This document shows positions 38,944-51,589 of a stretch of 64,000 bases of DNA, piece after piece. This stretch comes from Helopsaltes ochotensis. Its lineage: Eukaryota > Chordata > Aves > Passeriformes > Locustellidae. The DNA is taken from positions 1,879,138 to 1,943,137 of the forward strand of contig VXBM01000041.1 in the NCBI GenBank assembly GCA_013400155.1, written 5' to 3'. The notes under the pieces are model-generated. The model worked only from the letters and a program-made list of their open reading frames with translations, did no database searches and was not told where the DNA came from. A program made the translations under genes and the position numbers. Numbering within the stretch: the stretch's first letter is position 1; each line of letters starts with the position of its first letter.

Positions 38944-39504
38944 TCACAAAATAGGTAAGGTTGGAAGGGCACAGTGGTCATCTGGTCCAACATCCTGGCT
39001 CAAGCGGGCCATTCTAGAGCACATTGCAAGGATGCGCATCTGTGTCCAGTTGGTTGCTGAATATATCAGCAAAGGAGACTCCACAACCTCTCTGGGCAAC
39101 CTGTGACAATGCATGGTCACTGCTCAGTAAAGTTCTTCCTCATGGTCAGGTGGGACTTCTGTACTTCCATTGCTGTTCACTGCCTCTTGTCTTAGTGCTT
39201 GGCACCACGGAGAAAAGTCTGGAAAAATCCTCTTGGCACTCTTCCTTCAGATATTGATAGATATTGATGAGGGTCCCTCTCAGTCATCTCTTCTTGAGAC
39301 TGAACAAGCCAAATCCCCTCAGCTTTTCCTCATAAGAAAGATGCTCCCGTCCCCAATGATCCCTGTTGCCCTCCCATGGACCTGCCCCAGGAGCTCCAAG
39401 TCTCTCTTGTACTGAGGAGCCCAGAACTGAACACAGCACTCCAGATGTGACCTCACCAGGGCTGAGTAGAGGGGCAGGGTCATGTCCCTCAGCCTGCTGG
39501 CAAT
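38944..39504 (-). mobile_element. CR1 LINE, 3' portion (left of the LTR insertion)
   Basis: Read on the minus strand, this is the 3' part of a CR1 element: the end of ORF2 followed by the 3' untranslated region, whose end lies at about 38944 (TAAGGTTGGAAGGG in plus orientation). Very characteristic CR1 strings are present, such as TGTACTGAGGAGCCCAGAAC and CACTCCAGATGTGACCTCAC. Many substitutions and small indels break the frame. The element continues after 40151 and is interrupted precisely at 39504 by a solo LTR. The plus-strand frames here are shadows. Confidence 0.95.
39500..39504 (+). repeat. Target-site duplication, left copy (GCAAT)
   Basis: Five bases immediately before the LTR are repeated exactly after it. 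They belong to the CR1 string CTGGCAATGCTCTTCC, present once in intact elements. Confidence 0.92.
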
Positions 39505-40151
39505 TGTCCCAGGGTGACTTTATGATGCTTGTATCCCCAATCGTCTGTTCTGTTTATGCTGGACATTAAGTTCAGCACCTTTAAGACTGGTTCTGAGAGT
39601 GAAAGGGGAGAGAAATGTGGAGTTTGTTTGCAGAAACTGCACTTGCTCCCCCGCATCCTTCTCCTGGACTGTGTTGTCTGCAGCATGGACAGACAGTGGG
39701 ACTGAGATCTCCTTTGTTTTTAGGTTTTTTTAGCTACCTGAGGCAGAGAAGTTCCCCGGACTGTGGTTTTTCCTTTTCTTGGAACTGCTCAAACCTGCTC
39801 TGGACTGAAAACCCAGAAAAACACCGGGAGCTCACGCCTGTGGCCCACCTGGGTCTGGGACGTGGCATTTTCCAGCACCAGAGGGACTGATAAGGGACTG
39901 AGTGAGCCAAGCTACACCCCACAGCAAGGACCTTCTGAATTGCCATCTCTTCAGAACAGCGAGAGGTTTTACTGTTTAATGTTATTCATTCTTTATGCTT
40001 GTGAATGCTTTGCTTGTTAAATAAACAGTTTTTTCCACTTTTCTCCAAGGAAATCTTCTTCCAAACCTTTTGGGGGAGTGGCTGCTTGAATTAGCTTTCT
40101 AGAGGGACCCCATTTGGAGGTTTCTTCCCAAGTTTGCCCTAAACCAGGACA
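39505..40151 (+). mobile_element. Solo LTR of an endogenous retrovirus, inserted in CR1
   Basis: A 647-bp unit begins TGTCCCAGG and ends ACCAGGACA, giving short inverted TG...CA termini. It is flanked on both sides by the 5-bp target duplication GCAAT (39500-39504 and 40152-40156). Removing it rejoins the CR1 host sequence, which proves insertion. A polyadenylation signal AATAAA at 40020-40025 sets the plus orientation and places the R/U5 border shortly after, leaving about 100 bp of U5. The 5-bp duplication and terminal sequence fit an ERVL-like group. I recall similar U5 ends as common in songbird genomes, but this was not searched. No internal retroviral genes are present, so it arose by recombination between two LTRs. 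Confidence 0.93.
40020..40025 (+). promoter_or_regulatory. LTR polyadenylation signal AATAAA
   Basis: A canonical AATAAA lies 126 bp before the LTR 3' end and is followed by a T-rich stretch, as expected near the R/U5 border. It defines the LTR strand. Confidence 0.75.
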
Positions 40152-40156
40152 GCAAT
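40152..40156 (+). repeat. Target-site duplication, right copy (GCAAT)
   Basis: This is the second copy of the five-base duplication, directly after the LTR terminal ACA. CR1 homology resumes here with GCTCTTCCTAATG. Confidence 0.92.
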
Positions 40157-40415
40157 GCTCTTCCTAATGTAGCCCAGGATACCACTGTGCTTCTTGGCCA
40201 CAAGGGCCCTGCTGGCTCAGGGACAGCCTGTTGCCCACAGGGACCACCAGGACACTGAGAGCACCAGTTCTTCTCTGCAGAGCAGCTTTCCAGAAGATTA
40301 GGCCCCAGCCTGTGCTGGTTATTTTCCCCAGGTGCAGCACCCTGCATTTACCTTTGTTGAATTTCAGACTGTCTTCTCGTCCTGTCTCTCCAACTTGTTG
40401 GGGTCCTTCCCCCTA
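40152..40415 (-). mobile_element. CR1 LINE, 5' portion (right of the LTR insertion)
   Basis: This continues the CR1 copy interrupted at 39504. The minus strand shows the CR1 ORF2 C-terminal block, with HRLGPNLLES and SAEK residues, followed by the frameshifted remainder of the usual DLGVLVD region. The homology fades at about 40415, which is the 5' truncation point. Both halves together give a CR1 copy of roughly 820 bp without the LTR. It is non-functional. Confidence 0.9.
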
Positions 40416-42209
40416 AAACAGCTCACTTTAAAATCTGGCAAGCATTTCATATTAACTATCTCCATGGGGAATGAGAAGGGTGATGGAATTAGCAGTGAGG
40501 CAGGAAACCATTTTCCCACTATATTATCTTGCTGATATGGGGCTGGTGAGATCTCCCTGGTTTAAAGAGCTGAGTGTGTAAAAGCCACACAGAAATCCAG
40601 CAACTCTGTGCAGGCAGGTAAGAACATTATCAAACAGAGAAGAAATGACAACCTCAGGAGGAGCACAAGTGCACACACACAGGCAGGCATTGCAAGGGAA
40701 TCGGGACCCACCAAGCAGCACAGAAGCTCACAATGCACAGACAGCTTTAATGGAAACAGCAATAGGGAAGGAGAGATTGCTGGCCTGCGCAGCATGAGAA
40801 CAGGAGCACTCTGCAGATCCCAAAGTCCCCTTCATGCAGTTTTTAACCTGGGAGCCTGAACTTCTTACCTAGAAAGTTATTTAGGGTGTTGAATCTGCTG
40901 CAGTGACCACATGTGCCTTGGAGAGAGCCAGCTGGCACATCAACCTAGACGTGGTGCAGTGAAGTCTGTGTTCATCTGCAGGGGTTGGATGAGGAGGCCT
41001 TGCAAGGCAGAAAAACCAGTAATCAAGAAGGGAGAAGCTTTATGGAAGGTGAAAAAAGTTAGACTGGGAAACTGACTGGGTGACAAAATTTTAAGAAAGT
41101 AAAGAAAGGAAGACCTGAGATTATGCACAGAGATTGTGGCATTAGGGAAAGGCAGAAGAAAATAAACATGTTTTTGTTAGCACTAGGTTGAAAAAGATTT
41201 TTTTAATGGAAGAGTTTGGTTATTTCTTTTCCAGTCCACCTCAGCACTGAGGTTTGAACTCACAGGAAATACATCATCACCAGCCTCCCTAGAGCAGGAA
41301 AGTCCTGGCAGAGGTTTCATCTGTTCTGGGTCAGAGCTGAAGAAACAGTTCGAAGTGCCTGCCCTCACACAGTGTTTCTCCAGGAGAAGAACGCTGGGAT
41401 GCTGGTACAGCTGGGTAAACACATCTACACATTCACTCTGTTCCAACAGGACCTAAAACTGAACATTTGACTCAAATGCAGTGGTCATGGTTCCTCTCAA
41501 GAAAATGGGGATCTACCAGCTCATTCTGGCTGTGTATCCATTGGACCCTGCTTTTTCCGTAGCCAAAAAGTACAACCACTTGCTTATATGCTGTCAGTTT
41601 TCCTAGAGAAGTTTTCACTTGACTCCCTTTATTAACCAACAACTACTGCTCTCAACCATGCTCATAATGGTTTACACACCCAGTATAAACTTGCAGTATC
41701 GGTATTGTGATGAGAAATCAACCACCTCCATAAATGTTTACTCTTTTTAGCAGATTTTATCAGTATGTATTAATTTGCACACAAAAAGGAGGCCTATTGC
41801 TCTTTCACTCCAGACTCCAAGAATCCATAAAATACAGTTCTGCTCTTGGCATGCCTGGAACAAGACTAGCTTCAATTAAATTGGCCTAGATTTAAATCAG
41901 TAGGCTCATGAGCATGCTTTGCCGTTATGGTGTCTTCTTCATGTTATGCAGAAAATCTAGGGAAATACTGAGGGTGGGGGAGAGCTGTGATGAAATTGAT
42001 GCAAAAATATTGTTAGAGGTGGAGGTATCTTCCTACTTGGGAATCACTGCTTTCCACAAGCAGGTAACTCACTGTTGAAGTCTGTTTGTAAATGAAAAAG
42101 AGTATCAGAGGGCTGCCTGAGGTTCCTGGGAGTCACTAGCCCCACAGAGAACAAAGAGCTCAGCTACATCTGCTGATAATAAAGGACAAACAACTGTAAG
42201 GATGAAGAT

Positions 42210-42273
42210 GTATTGGGACATCAGCAATGAAATAGATTTTCGTATTGGGACATCAGCAATGAAATAGATTTTC
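42210..42273. repeat. Perfect 32-bp tandem duplication
   Basis: The unit at 42210-42241, beginning GTATTGGGACATCAGC and ending GATTTTC, is followed without a gap by an identical copy at 42242-42273. Identity implies a recent slippage or replication event. No coding frame is affected. Confidence 0.95.
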
Positions 42274-45200
42274 CCCATCAGATAAGCTGAAGACAAGAAA
42301 ACAGAATTATAAATACAGTGAAAAATGAGTAGAGGAGGCTGAATTTCTCAGGCTATTTAAAACATGCACTATTATTTTTTAATAGACTTTCACCTGTTGC
42401 ATCTGTGAACATGAGCATACCTTTCACTCCTGCAAGATTTATAGGCTTAAGATTTATTTATTATATTATTAAGATTTATTGGCTGCTTATAAAAGACCCA
42501 TTGGCCCTCAACATCTCTGCAAATGGCTCATGGTATCCACTCTGCTCAGCTGGAAGCACAAAGCACTTAGTGAAAAACGTTATCCTTTCCAGTGTTTATG
42601 TTCAACTCAAACACATCTTAGCCCTTTTATTGTCTGTATGGTTAAGTCCTACAGGTACCCTGTCACATAAAAGACATACTGTTTATTATTCCAGTGTTAA
42701 CAAAGTACTTGAGGGAAACAGTAATTATTTTCGGGGGCAGGGAGGGGGGAACGCAACCAAAGCAAGCATGGCAAGAATTGCCAGCTACAACAGAAACAAG
42801 ATCTTTAAAATCTCATCCCACAGCAGAGGCATCCCCCTGCAAGCCTTGTGCAGGCAATTTTACCTCTCTACGTGCATCTTAAACCACAGCTTTCAACTTG
42901 CTATGCCTCTTTGCTCACTCTGCTCTTCTTTCACGACATTTCTTTGAAATCTGAACAATATTTCCTTTTCTGAATTAATCACATGCATGGCTATAAATTC
43001 CATTTTAGGGTAATAGTTCTGATTTTCTCAGGTTAGAAAAGGACTTTACATCAATCCAGAATACCTAAACCCATAAAGGATCAATTCTGTACATTATCAA
43101 CCCCTTTTTCTTAAATATTCTGGGGTTTTTTTTACCAGGTATGTCTCTTGCCACAATATGAGGTTTTAATAAATGGGAAAATACATATCTTAAAAAAACA
43201 CACCCTGTCTCTGAGACACACACACAAAGAAAAAGCAAAGCATGTCTAGATCGAAAACAGCTACAAGGAATAAAGTCAACAAGGACTGTGTTTAAGTAAT
43301 CAACATCCCCAGATAGGTGATGTCAAAATGGTAATTATCTTTCCAGAGCTGTCTGAAAATCTAAAGCAGGAGAAAAATGTCCAAAGAACTGTATTGCACT
43401 GCTCTCACCCTGTGAGGGTACAGAAATCTGAAATAATGTGCTCACAAAATGGTGTTCATCTTCCACAGCCCTCCAGAGCTCTATTGGAAAGGGTGTAGGT
43501 GGTCCAAAGGGACACAATTACAAGTAAAAAAAAAATAAAATTTAGCACAGTAACATTTGCAGTGTTTATCAGAACAAATTCCCCAGCAATGAGACATAGC
43601 TGACATAAGGAAGTGTCCTTAAGGAATCAATGGGCGCTCCATTAAAGGTTATGCTAGATAAAGCAGGCAGTGCTACAACTTGGAAGGAAAAGTTTCCAAA
43701 TGCTCTGATTTTTGCAACAGAGTGAAATTACAGAGACTCTGCTGGGCAGCAAAGTTTCAAAAATGCCTTTAGGTCTCTGGCTTGTTTAAGCTACCACTTG
43801 GAGAGCAATGCAAAAGAATTAGATTGCAAGAAAGCGGCATTATTCAGCAGGTGTTATCTTAGGCACTTTGGAAAAAAGTTACCCTCTTCTGTTTAGAGCT
43901 TCAGCCTTATGATTAATTTTTTACATCTACCCTGTCTTCAAAGGTGTTTGAGGATGTTGCTGCAGTACAGGCCACCAAGAGCACAGTTTGGAAGGCTATG
44001 GTTCAGTAAGATAACACAGGACAGGGAGAATAAGGACAGGTACATGAAGATACTCACTGAGCTTTCTAGATCCATTTTGAGAAATCTGAATGAAAGCAGC
44101 TTGATTTATGAAAACAAGCATGTAACTATCAGACCCTCATAGTGAAAAGGCTCCTTACAGTGCACAGCTTAGGAATCATGGCTGGAAGGAATAGCTAAAT
44201 CAGACTTTTAATGGTTTGTAAAACATTATAACAGAAGAGAAAAGCCTTCATTCTCAGCAAACACTTACACCAGGGCCAGAATATATTAGAGACAGTCCTT
44301 GCTGCCCAAATGCTGTCCAAATCTTAATAATTAACATTATTTATAGACATCAGTTTTCAATGCTAAGAATTTAAAACTGCTGCACAGAGAGCAATTTTCC
44401 AGCTTTTATTTATTCATTAATTTCCATCTTGAAACCACAGAGGTATCTATGCTGGCAGGTGAAAAATGGGGGAATCAACAGAGAAACATCTTAAAACAAT
44501 GCCGTTGTTGTGCAGCACCACAGTCACAGGATTATTGCCCTTCTCTCCTCCTGTAATGAGAGATTTGACCTGTATTCCTTGGGCTGAAAAGGGACAAGTG
44601 ACCCACACACCAAGAGGCCCAACTCTCTTGCCAGCAAGTGCCAATGCATTTTGCATTAGCACTTCTCACGAGGAGACCCTGAGTCCCAGTGCCAATGGGG
44701 CTAGGGGAGTGTGAAAAACCTCCAGAATATGCTTTCTCACAGCCTGACAGATAACTTGCCATGAAACCCAAAGACTCTCATGTCATCCAGGACATAACAT
44801 GCCGTATGATAATTCAAAGGAATGAGCTGCTGCTCACGGGTTACATAGACAATCCTTAAAACTTCTGTTGAAAAGTTCTTTTGCTTAGGAACACAGTTTT
44901 GCTCCTCACACAGCCTATCCCCTAAATCCAAATAAAATACGGCTCATTCAGGTCTCTCTGGAACAGAAAGTTCAGTTGGTTTGAAAAACAGGGAAAAAAA
45001 CCCCTACTTACTCAATATTTTCTTTCTGTGGAGTTTACTTTGGAAAAGAGCAGGTAAAGAAAAGAAAGCAGATGGAAATGCTTTAAAATACAAATACCTT
45101 TTTAAAAAGGAAAGGGTTAACATGAAGGAGGTTATTTTATCTCTAAATGTCAAGTCCAAGATGCTCTGAGCAAGCAGCGGTTGGGAACAAAGCTAAAGTA

Positions 45201-46787
45201 GTAGGTTTCTCTTTAAAGAAATGCAGACCAAGTAGTAAAATATAGACTGAAAATTAAAGTGCAAGAAGACAAAAACACTTAAATTAGCCTGGGGAAGTCT
45301 ATCTATCTAAGTCTTGCCCATATTAGACAGGGCTTGCTGGAAAAAGGAAAACTGTAAAATTACCAGTAAGTTGCCCTACTGGAAGCACAACCTTATATTA
45401 GGAAAAAGGAGATTTTTGGCTGCGATAGCCCTAGAAATTTCCTTCAAGCAAGGAAGCCAAGCAGGAGAAAGGATTCAGCTTCTGCTGCACCATTTGCCTG
45501 CACCTGCAGCCTGACAGAGAATGCTGTTGACTTCGTTGGTAATGGTTAATATCTTGGTATTTAGAACTATCCTTGGCAGTCTTGCTCAGCCTGGGGAGGC
45601 AGTACTGTGTTTCATAGACTGCATACACTGCATTTCAAAACAATACAATGTCCTGTGTGGCAGCATCTGATTCCTATACACCTTAATAAAAGGGAAAAAA
45701 GGAAAAGAAAAAAAAAAAAAGAAGAGAGAGAAAAACTTTTTACCTAAAGTTGAAGTTGAGGTGAAAATAAAATACTCAGGGGAAGGCAGAAATCCTGGGA
45801 AACAGGGGAAAGTTGTGGCCTTCTGTGCCTTCACATGGAAGGGTTTAAAACCCTCCCTAGGAGGTCCAGGTGCAAATTACCATTTCCACTCCTCATCCTT
45901 CCTTAACTCACAGACACTATATCTCAAAGACAAATTTTGAGCACGGATCCAACGCCTTAAGCCCTTACAAAGTCTTCTTGCCCAGTTGGCTCATGACCTT
46001 TGGAATGAGGTGACTATTTCTGCAAACCAGTCTCAAGATTTTCCACTTTTCAAATCTGCACCTCTACCTCCAATACTTCCCCAAACCCCATCCTAAAATT
46101 CTTTTTTAACTCGTTGCAAAGAAGCTACAATAAGTGCTTGCAGAATGCTGACCTAAAGCACAATTCTTCACCTGAATCTACATCTTGTAAACTATATTTT
46201 TTCCTACATGGCCTCTAATTTTGAGTTTCTAATAGAAACCTTATACAGGCAGACAGCACCATTTTATGGCCAGTTCAATGCAGATGGCCAGGACAATGCA
46301 TCCATTTCCTCCCAATATCTGTTTTGGCCAATTCTTATTTTGCTCTTCCCAGCAGAGGGTATGCTCAAGATTAGTTAAAGAGAGTTAGGCATCCAAGTCT
46401 CTGTTTTAGACTGTTAATATATAGTGCTTGCAATTTGCTTGCAAATCCCCAGGCTTAATCTAACAAGAAGATGTTATTTTATCCTCTTTAGGTCTCTTTG
46501 CTGTTTATAAGTAAAGAAATCTATCATAAAAAATAGAACAGTGGGTGTTTCCAACAGTAGTCTCCATTCAGGCGAAGTGGTAACTTTATCCAGAACAATT
46601 TTGATTTTCTACTACCAAACTATGGGTCTCAGAATTATATTCTGCATTGCAGATTTCATATTTGTGGCCTGTAGTCACAGGAAACTTATCCTTCAAAACT
46701 TAATTCAGTAGGACCGCAATATGGGACTTGCTGTTCAAAACAATAGGAAGAGAACATTTATTCTTTTCCTTACTTCCCATGGCTAGA

Positions 46788-46789
<2 letters not shown>

Positions 46790-46838
<49 letters not shown>

Positions 46839-46871
46839 AAAAAAAGGAAAAAAAAAAGAAAAAAAAAAGAA
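46790..46871 (+). repeat. Poly(A) tract with interrupting G
   Basis: There are 47 uninterrupted A, then A-runs broken by single or paired G up to about 46871. It begins in GAATAAAA, so an AATAAA motif overlaps its start. No retroposon body is recognised upstream. The lysine-rich frame across it is an artefact. Confidence 0.9.
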
Positions 46872-49800
46872 AATCAACTTTATCTTCTGGAAATGTCACA
46901 TTCGCTTTGTGTCCTTCAGAAACCATTGATTTCTCTCTTCTTCCCCTGGAGTAATCACCCAGACCTTTTCTGCCCATCTACACTTTCTCTACCACAAGCT
47001 GCAGAAGCATTCACTATTAGCAGGTCTCAGAGGTGCTAACATAAAGAGACAATATTAATAACATAAAAAACGCTGTACAGCCTTTTCTATCCTTTTTCAT
47101 TCTTACTTTTCAGAAGACAGGGAGCAGAGGAGGGATTTCCACAATGGTATTGTTTCAGCTTAATATGAAGAAAATCCTGGATTCTTTATGTGTGCTTGGA
47201 AGCCTATAGTAATCATATTATTCCAGGGTCCTTATTGCTGGTTAATGGAATTCTTTTAATATTGACCCAAGTTTCTATTAAATAGATTTGCATTGATCTG
47301 GTGATGTATAGAGCTCAAGTAAGTCTATCTATGTGTAAGCAAATTAAAAGCTTTAAGCCTATACAGGCAAACTGTATAATCCCATGCTGAAAAATTGATC
47401 CTCTGATACCCTCCTGGGGACTTTTTTTTTTTAAGGCAAAGAGACACCTTCAATTTCTTTTACAGAAAGAAAAATATAAGAAGTATTTCACTTTCAACAA
47501 ATAGAGTCCAAAGCCGCCAGAAAACATGTTTATAATTAGAAACTGCACCTTCCATTGGGTAACACAGCACTGACAATTCAGCAGTTATAGTGAATATATG
47601 AATTATGTTGAATACAATAAATTATGTTGCTACAGCATCACTCATCATTGCTTTCCAGCCTGAGCATAGAGTTTGATATTTTTGAAGCAATACGTTTACC
47701 ATGGCCTTGCTGTCACCAAATTCAATACTGGCATCACTCAGACCATGATGAAATCAAATTGGTCTCAGTGTGCCTTTTGCCCATCCTGGAATAAAATCAT
47801 CCAACACATGGATCTCAAAACACTTGGTAAATAACACTGTCCTGGTTGTATGTGTGCAGGGGTATTGAAGATGCATCCATGAAACCTGAGGCAATTGCAA
47901 TAAGATCTACAAAACTGCATGAGAACCAGTCTCCAGCTACCACCATGGGTGTTCATGGCCACTGAATGTGAGGATGGGCACAGGGGGAGTGAGCAGCAGC
48001 AGCACAGATGGGTGGTTTCCCAAGGCACTGTGCTCCAGGGTGGCTTATCTCACCTCCAGCAAGAACTGCATTCATTTTGACGTCTCTCCTCTAAGAAAAG
48101 GCACCAGTACTGTTCCTTCTTTGTCTCTCACCATGTTCATTAATTACATTCATTAATTAACCAGGAGATAATCCATCTTCACTAGCAGACCAGTGGGTTC
48201 AGAAAGCACCCAAGGAGCAGGAGAACACACATGCACATACACCCAAATAAATGGGATGTCTTCAACGTTATTTCCGTATGAAATTAGGCTAAAATAATCA
48301 TAAAGCCTAAAGTTTGTCAGTTCCTGTTTCACTATATTTTGACCCTCCAGCAGAACTGCGCTAGAGGTAATCTTTGTCTAACCTATTACAGGTTACTAGC
48401 ACAACTCCCAAAAAACCACAACCATACCCAAGGTGTCCACAAGCATATAAAGACTAACGCACATTTTGGAAACCCAGACAGAGCACCTATAATTTGGAGG
48501 CCATTCTTGCATTACCCAGTTAATACATGCATATGCCTCTGCTCTGCACTTATAGCATGTGAGCAAAGAGTGGGTAAAAAAACCCACAGAAGCCTGCCAA
48601 AAACCAGTGGTGAGGACGGCAGAGTTCATGCAGTGTTTTTAATGGGGATGAAGGATGAGCACTGTCTTGATACTTACCTTACTGAGTGGGGTATGTAGTA
48701 AGTAAGAAACCACCTTTTTAGAAATGCTAATTAACATTAAACACTGAACAACAACCTTTAAAACCTCCCCCTTATAAGCATGAACAACTACTTTTCAAAT
48801 TGAAGTAGGCCTTGGTAGGTGTGAAGATTTTCTGACTGAGAGAGCCATATCTGCTGTTACCCTGTGTGCAAGCACTTCCATCACTTCTTATCAATAATAA
48901 GAGCATATCAGCAAACCCAGATTTTTTTATTAAGGTATTGCATGCTGTGAACCCTGCATGTATTTCAAGAAGTGGTTATAGTACTTGTTACTCTGATTCA
49001 CACTAGGCTGAGACCCAACCTAGCCTCTATTTTGTGCATGCAGCCTATCTGCTGGAGAAGTTTTGAATGCCAGGTCAGCAGTGGTTTTCTTTAGATGAAA
49101 TTTCCACATGCTTCAGGAGGAGTAGTGCAACACCTTGCTTTCATAATGAAGTTGTGCGATAACTTCTCCGTGATTTCTCAGACACACACAATTATATAAA
49201 GTACTAGAACAATTTTCCTGTAGGTGAGCTACAGGAACTTTCTTTGGGGTGACAAGAGTGAAAGCCTCCACATCATCACCAGCTCTAGACAGTTAGCAGA
49301 ATGAATAGATCACATCCCTGCATCAAAGGAAACCCACTACCAAGACCTCAGTGCTGCATTATGACTGTCTTAAAATCAGTGAAAACTTAATGGGATGCTA
49401 AAGAAAAATTACTGTCATGGGTCCTTAAAAATAATTTTATCACAAAAACAGTAAATACCTGTCTGCACAGAGAAAAAGATCCTTGCCTCTCACTCCCTAC
49501 TAATGGTAGGCATTACTCCTATGTGGTTACCTGCAGGTTTTCAGGGAATGTAGGATGCAAACAACATCTTTCTCCAGGTGCAGAAGTCAAACTGAAAACA
49601 CAGGCTAGTAGTACAACTTAACCCCTTTGCAAGATGAGGGTCTACCTCAGCTGGCTGTGCAACCCCCCCCAGGGCTGGGGCATGTTCCCAAGTCCTGTCT
49701 ACTTCAATCTTCTGCCCCAGCCCCAAGCTGGAAGGTGACCTGCAGGAAACTCACAAAAAGCCATTACTGTGTTGTGTCAGCTCAGAAAACCGCAACAGGG

Positions 49801-50561
49801 CCAGGCAGGGGAGGAAAAAGCCTGGAGAGGAAATCAAGGAAATTCACTTTGGCAGAAACTAGCAAAGCCTTTTTCTGAATGTTAACTATCTAATTTAATG
49901 AAGTCTAGAGATCAGTAGAGACAATTGTCACTGCCAGCTTTGATGCCAATCACAACTCTGGAACACGAGCCAGTGAATGCATCCAACATACAAAGGAGAA
50001 AACAAAAACAAGGTAAGGATTTGACCCTTTGCTCTCATGATCCTTTAAGAAGAAATATCACCTTTCAAAACTATGGGGAAAAAAAAAAAATCTTCCCAGT
50101 CAGAACAAGTCAGCACGAAAAAGAAAAGAGAAATCACAAGGCAAAAGACTACAGAATTGTAATTTCTCTCTGTTGGTCTGTGGTGCCTTTAGGGCTGTCG
50201 GTGGGAACACTTGTGGGTTGAAAACCTTTATGTGGGCTGAAGAATTAGCAAAGATTTGTCTAATTCCTGTCAGGGAAGCAGGTCTGAACTTCTTCCTTGT
50301 GGGCAGCTGTAAGTCTGCTGTGCCTTCATGGGAGTCCTGTTGCAGGGTCACATTTCTCCTGTGCCGGTGGGTTCCTAGTATCCTCAGCTCCATCACTCCC
50401 TTCACCTTATTCTTGAAAAGGCATATGGTGAAGGAGACATTTTGCATCTCTGCTAAGTACATACAAACAAACTCCAACCCTTGTGCATCAAAGGCACAGC
50501 TAAGCTAAGTCTGATTTCTTTCAAGCGGGTTTTTTTCCATAGAGACTTTTAACAAAGGAAA

Positions 50562-50676
50562 ATTAGAACCATTAGGTTTGGAAAAGACCTGCAAAATCAC
50601 CATGCCCACTAAACCATATCACAAAACTGCACATATACTCATTTTTTCACACTTCCAGAAATAGTCAATTCCCTGG
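50562..50676 (-). mobile_element. CR1 LINE 3' end fragment
   Basis: In plus orientation it starts with the CR1 3' end pattern ATTAGAACCATTAGGTTTGG. It then runs through AAAAGACCTGCAAAATCACC and CACTAAACCATATCACAAAA to ACTTCCAGAAATAG and CCCTGG. All of these follow the order of a CR1 3' end in reverse. It is short, diverged and lacks coding sequence. Confidence 0.85.
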
Positions 50677-51589
50677 ATTTTTTTTCCTGAAATCTATAGA
50701 TCTATAGGTCTCGCTCTTATGGGTAAACATGGATTAACATATAATTCTGGACAATCTGCTCCTTCCCAAGCTGAAGGACTGAACTCTTTCCTCTCTCATC
50801 CTCCTGAGCCACACTTCCTTCTCTGAAAATGGGCTCTAGGAAAGCTCTGTAAGGGAGAACAGCATTTTTTCCCTCCTCTAAAATATTAGGTATTTTAAGT
50901 GTGCCCATTTCTTGCTAGTCTTTTACGACTTTTTCATATCTACATCCTCCTCAGAATAGTCATACCATGAAAAATTCTGATGGTACTTAAAATGCCCCTA
51001 GTGTGACACCATACAGTCTAAGAGGTTTGCATGAAATTTCTACCATACAAACACAGAGGGTGATTTGGGGATGGATTTCCCTGAGGGTACAGTTCTTACC
51101 TGGTACTCAGTTTTGGAGGAATCCTGTCACAATGCAGAAGCATCCATCCTCTCTCCTGTATGCATGAGAAATACAAGACCTCAAATTCTTTTCTGTTTGA
51201 CTTTCCTTTGCCTTCTTCTCTGTTTGACTTTCCTTTGCCTTCTTCTCTGTCTTTTCACCCAAGCTGTAGGTAGCTGAAAACCAAACCATATGATCAGAAA
51301 ACCATGACCACAAGGAGATCTATGGAGAGCCCACAACTGCACTGTGCAAAATGACTCATTTCCAGCCTTCATCCAGCAACCATCATGTGTCTCATTTGGG
51401 CAATGCTGATGACAGTCACCAAACTACACCAAGACTCGCCACATGCTGAATAGCAACAGACCTTGCAGACATAATCCCACCCAAGCCAGTCATATATTTT
51501 CCACAAAAGCTATACAAGGAATGCCCTAATCCTGACAGAATTTAGGAGGTTTTAGGACAATGCATTGAAAACCATACTTCAACTTTTGG
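50677..51589. other. Unique non-coding stretch
   Basis: Contains a perfect 14-bp palindrome at 50694-50707 (CTATAGATCTATAG) at its left edge, and the 27-bp tandem repeat listed separately. No gene is recognised. Confidence 0.6.
51193..51250. repeat. 27-bp tandem repeat, 2.1 copies
   Basis: The unit CTGTTTGACTTTCC... occurs at 51193-51219 and again at 51220-51246, followed by four bases of a third copy. The two full units are identical. It is pyrimidine-rich. The repeated SQTEKKAK-like peptide in the opposite frame is a by-product. Confidence 0.95.

Larger units (their letters stand above)
40416..50561. other. Unique non-coding stretch
   Basis: No gene, RNA or clear transposable element is recognised over about 10 kb. 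It contains a 32-bp tandem duplication (42210-42273) and an A-rich tract at 46790-46871, listed separately. Shorter A runs lie near 45708-45720 and 50079-50090. The 180-codon plus frame at 42405-42947 is the longest in the window but shows no domain, signal peptide or coding context. Confidence 0.6.

Noticed and set aside
39615..40020. Short frames inside the solo LTR considered as retroviral genes
   Set aside because: LTRs are non-coding. No gag, pol or env motif is present and the internal region is absent.
42405..42947. 180-codon open frame, the longest in the window
   Set aside because: No recognisable domain or motif, no coding-like composition, and embedded in AT-rich unique DNA. About this length is expected by chance in 64 kb over six frames.
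46728..47039. Second lysine-rich reading frame
   Set aside because: Artefact of the poly(A) tract at 46790-46871.
47830..47860. TGTCCTGGTTG string resembling an LTR terminus
   Set aside because: No matching opposite end, polyadenylation signal or target duplication nearby.
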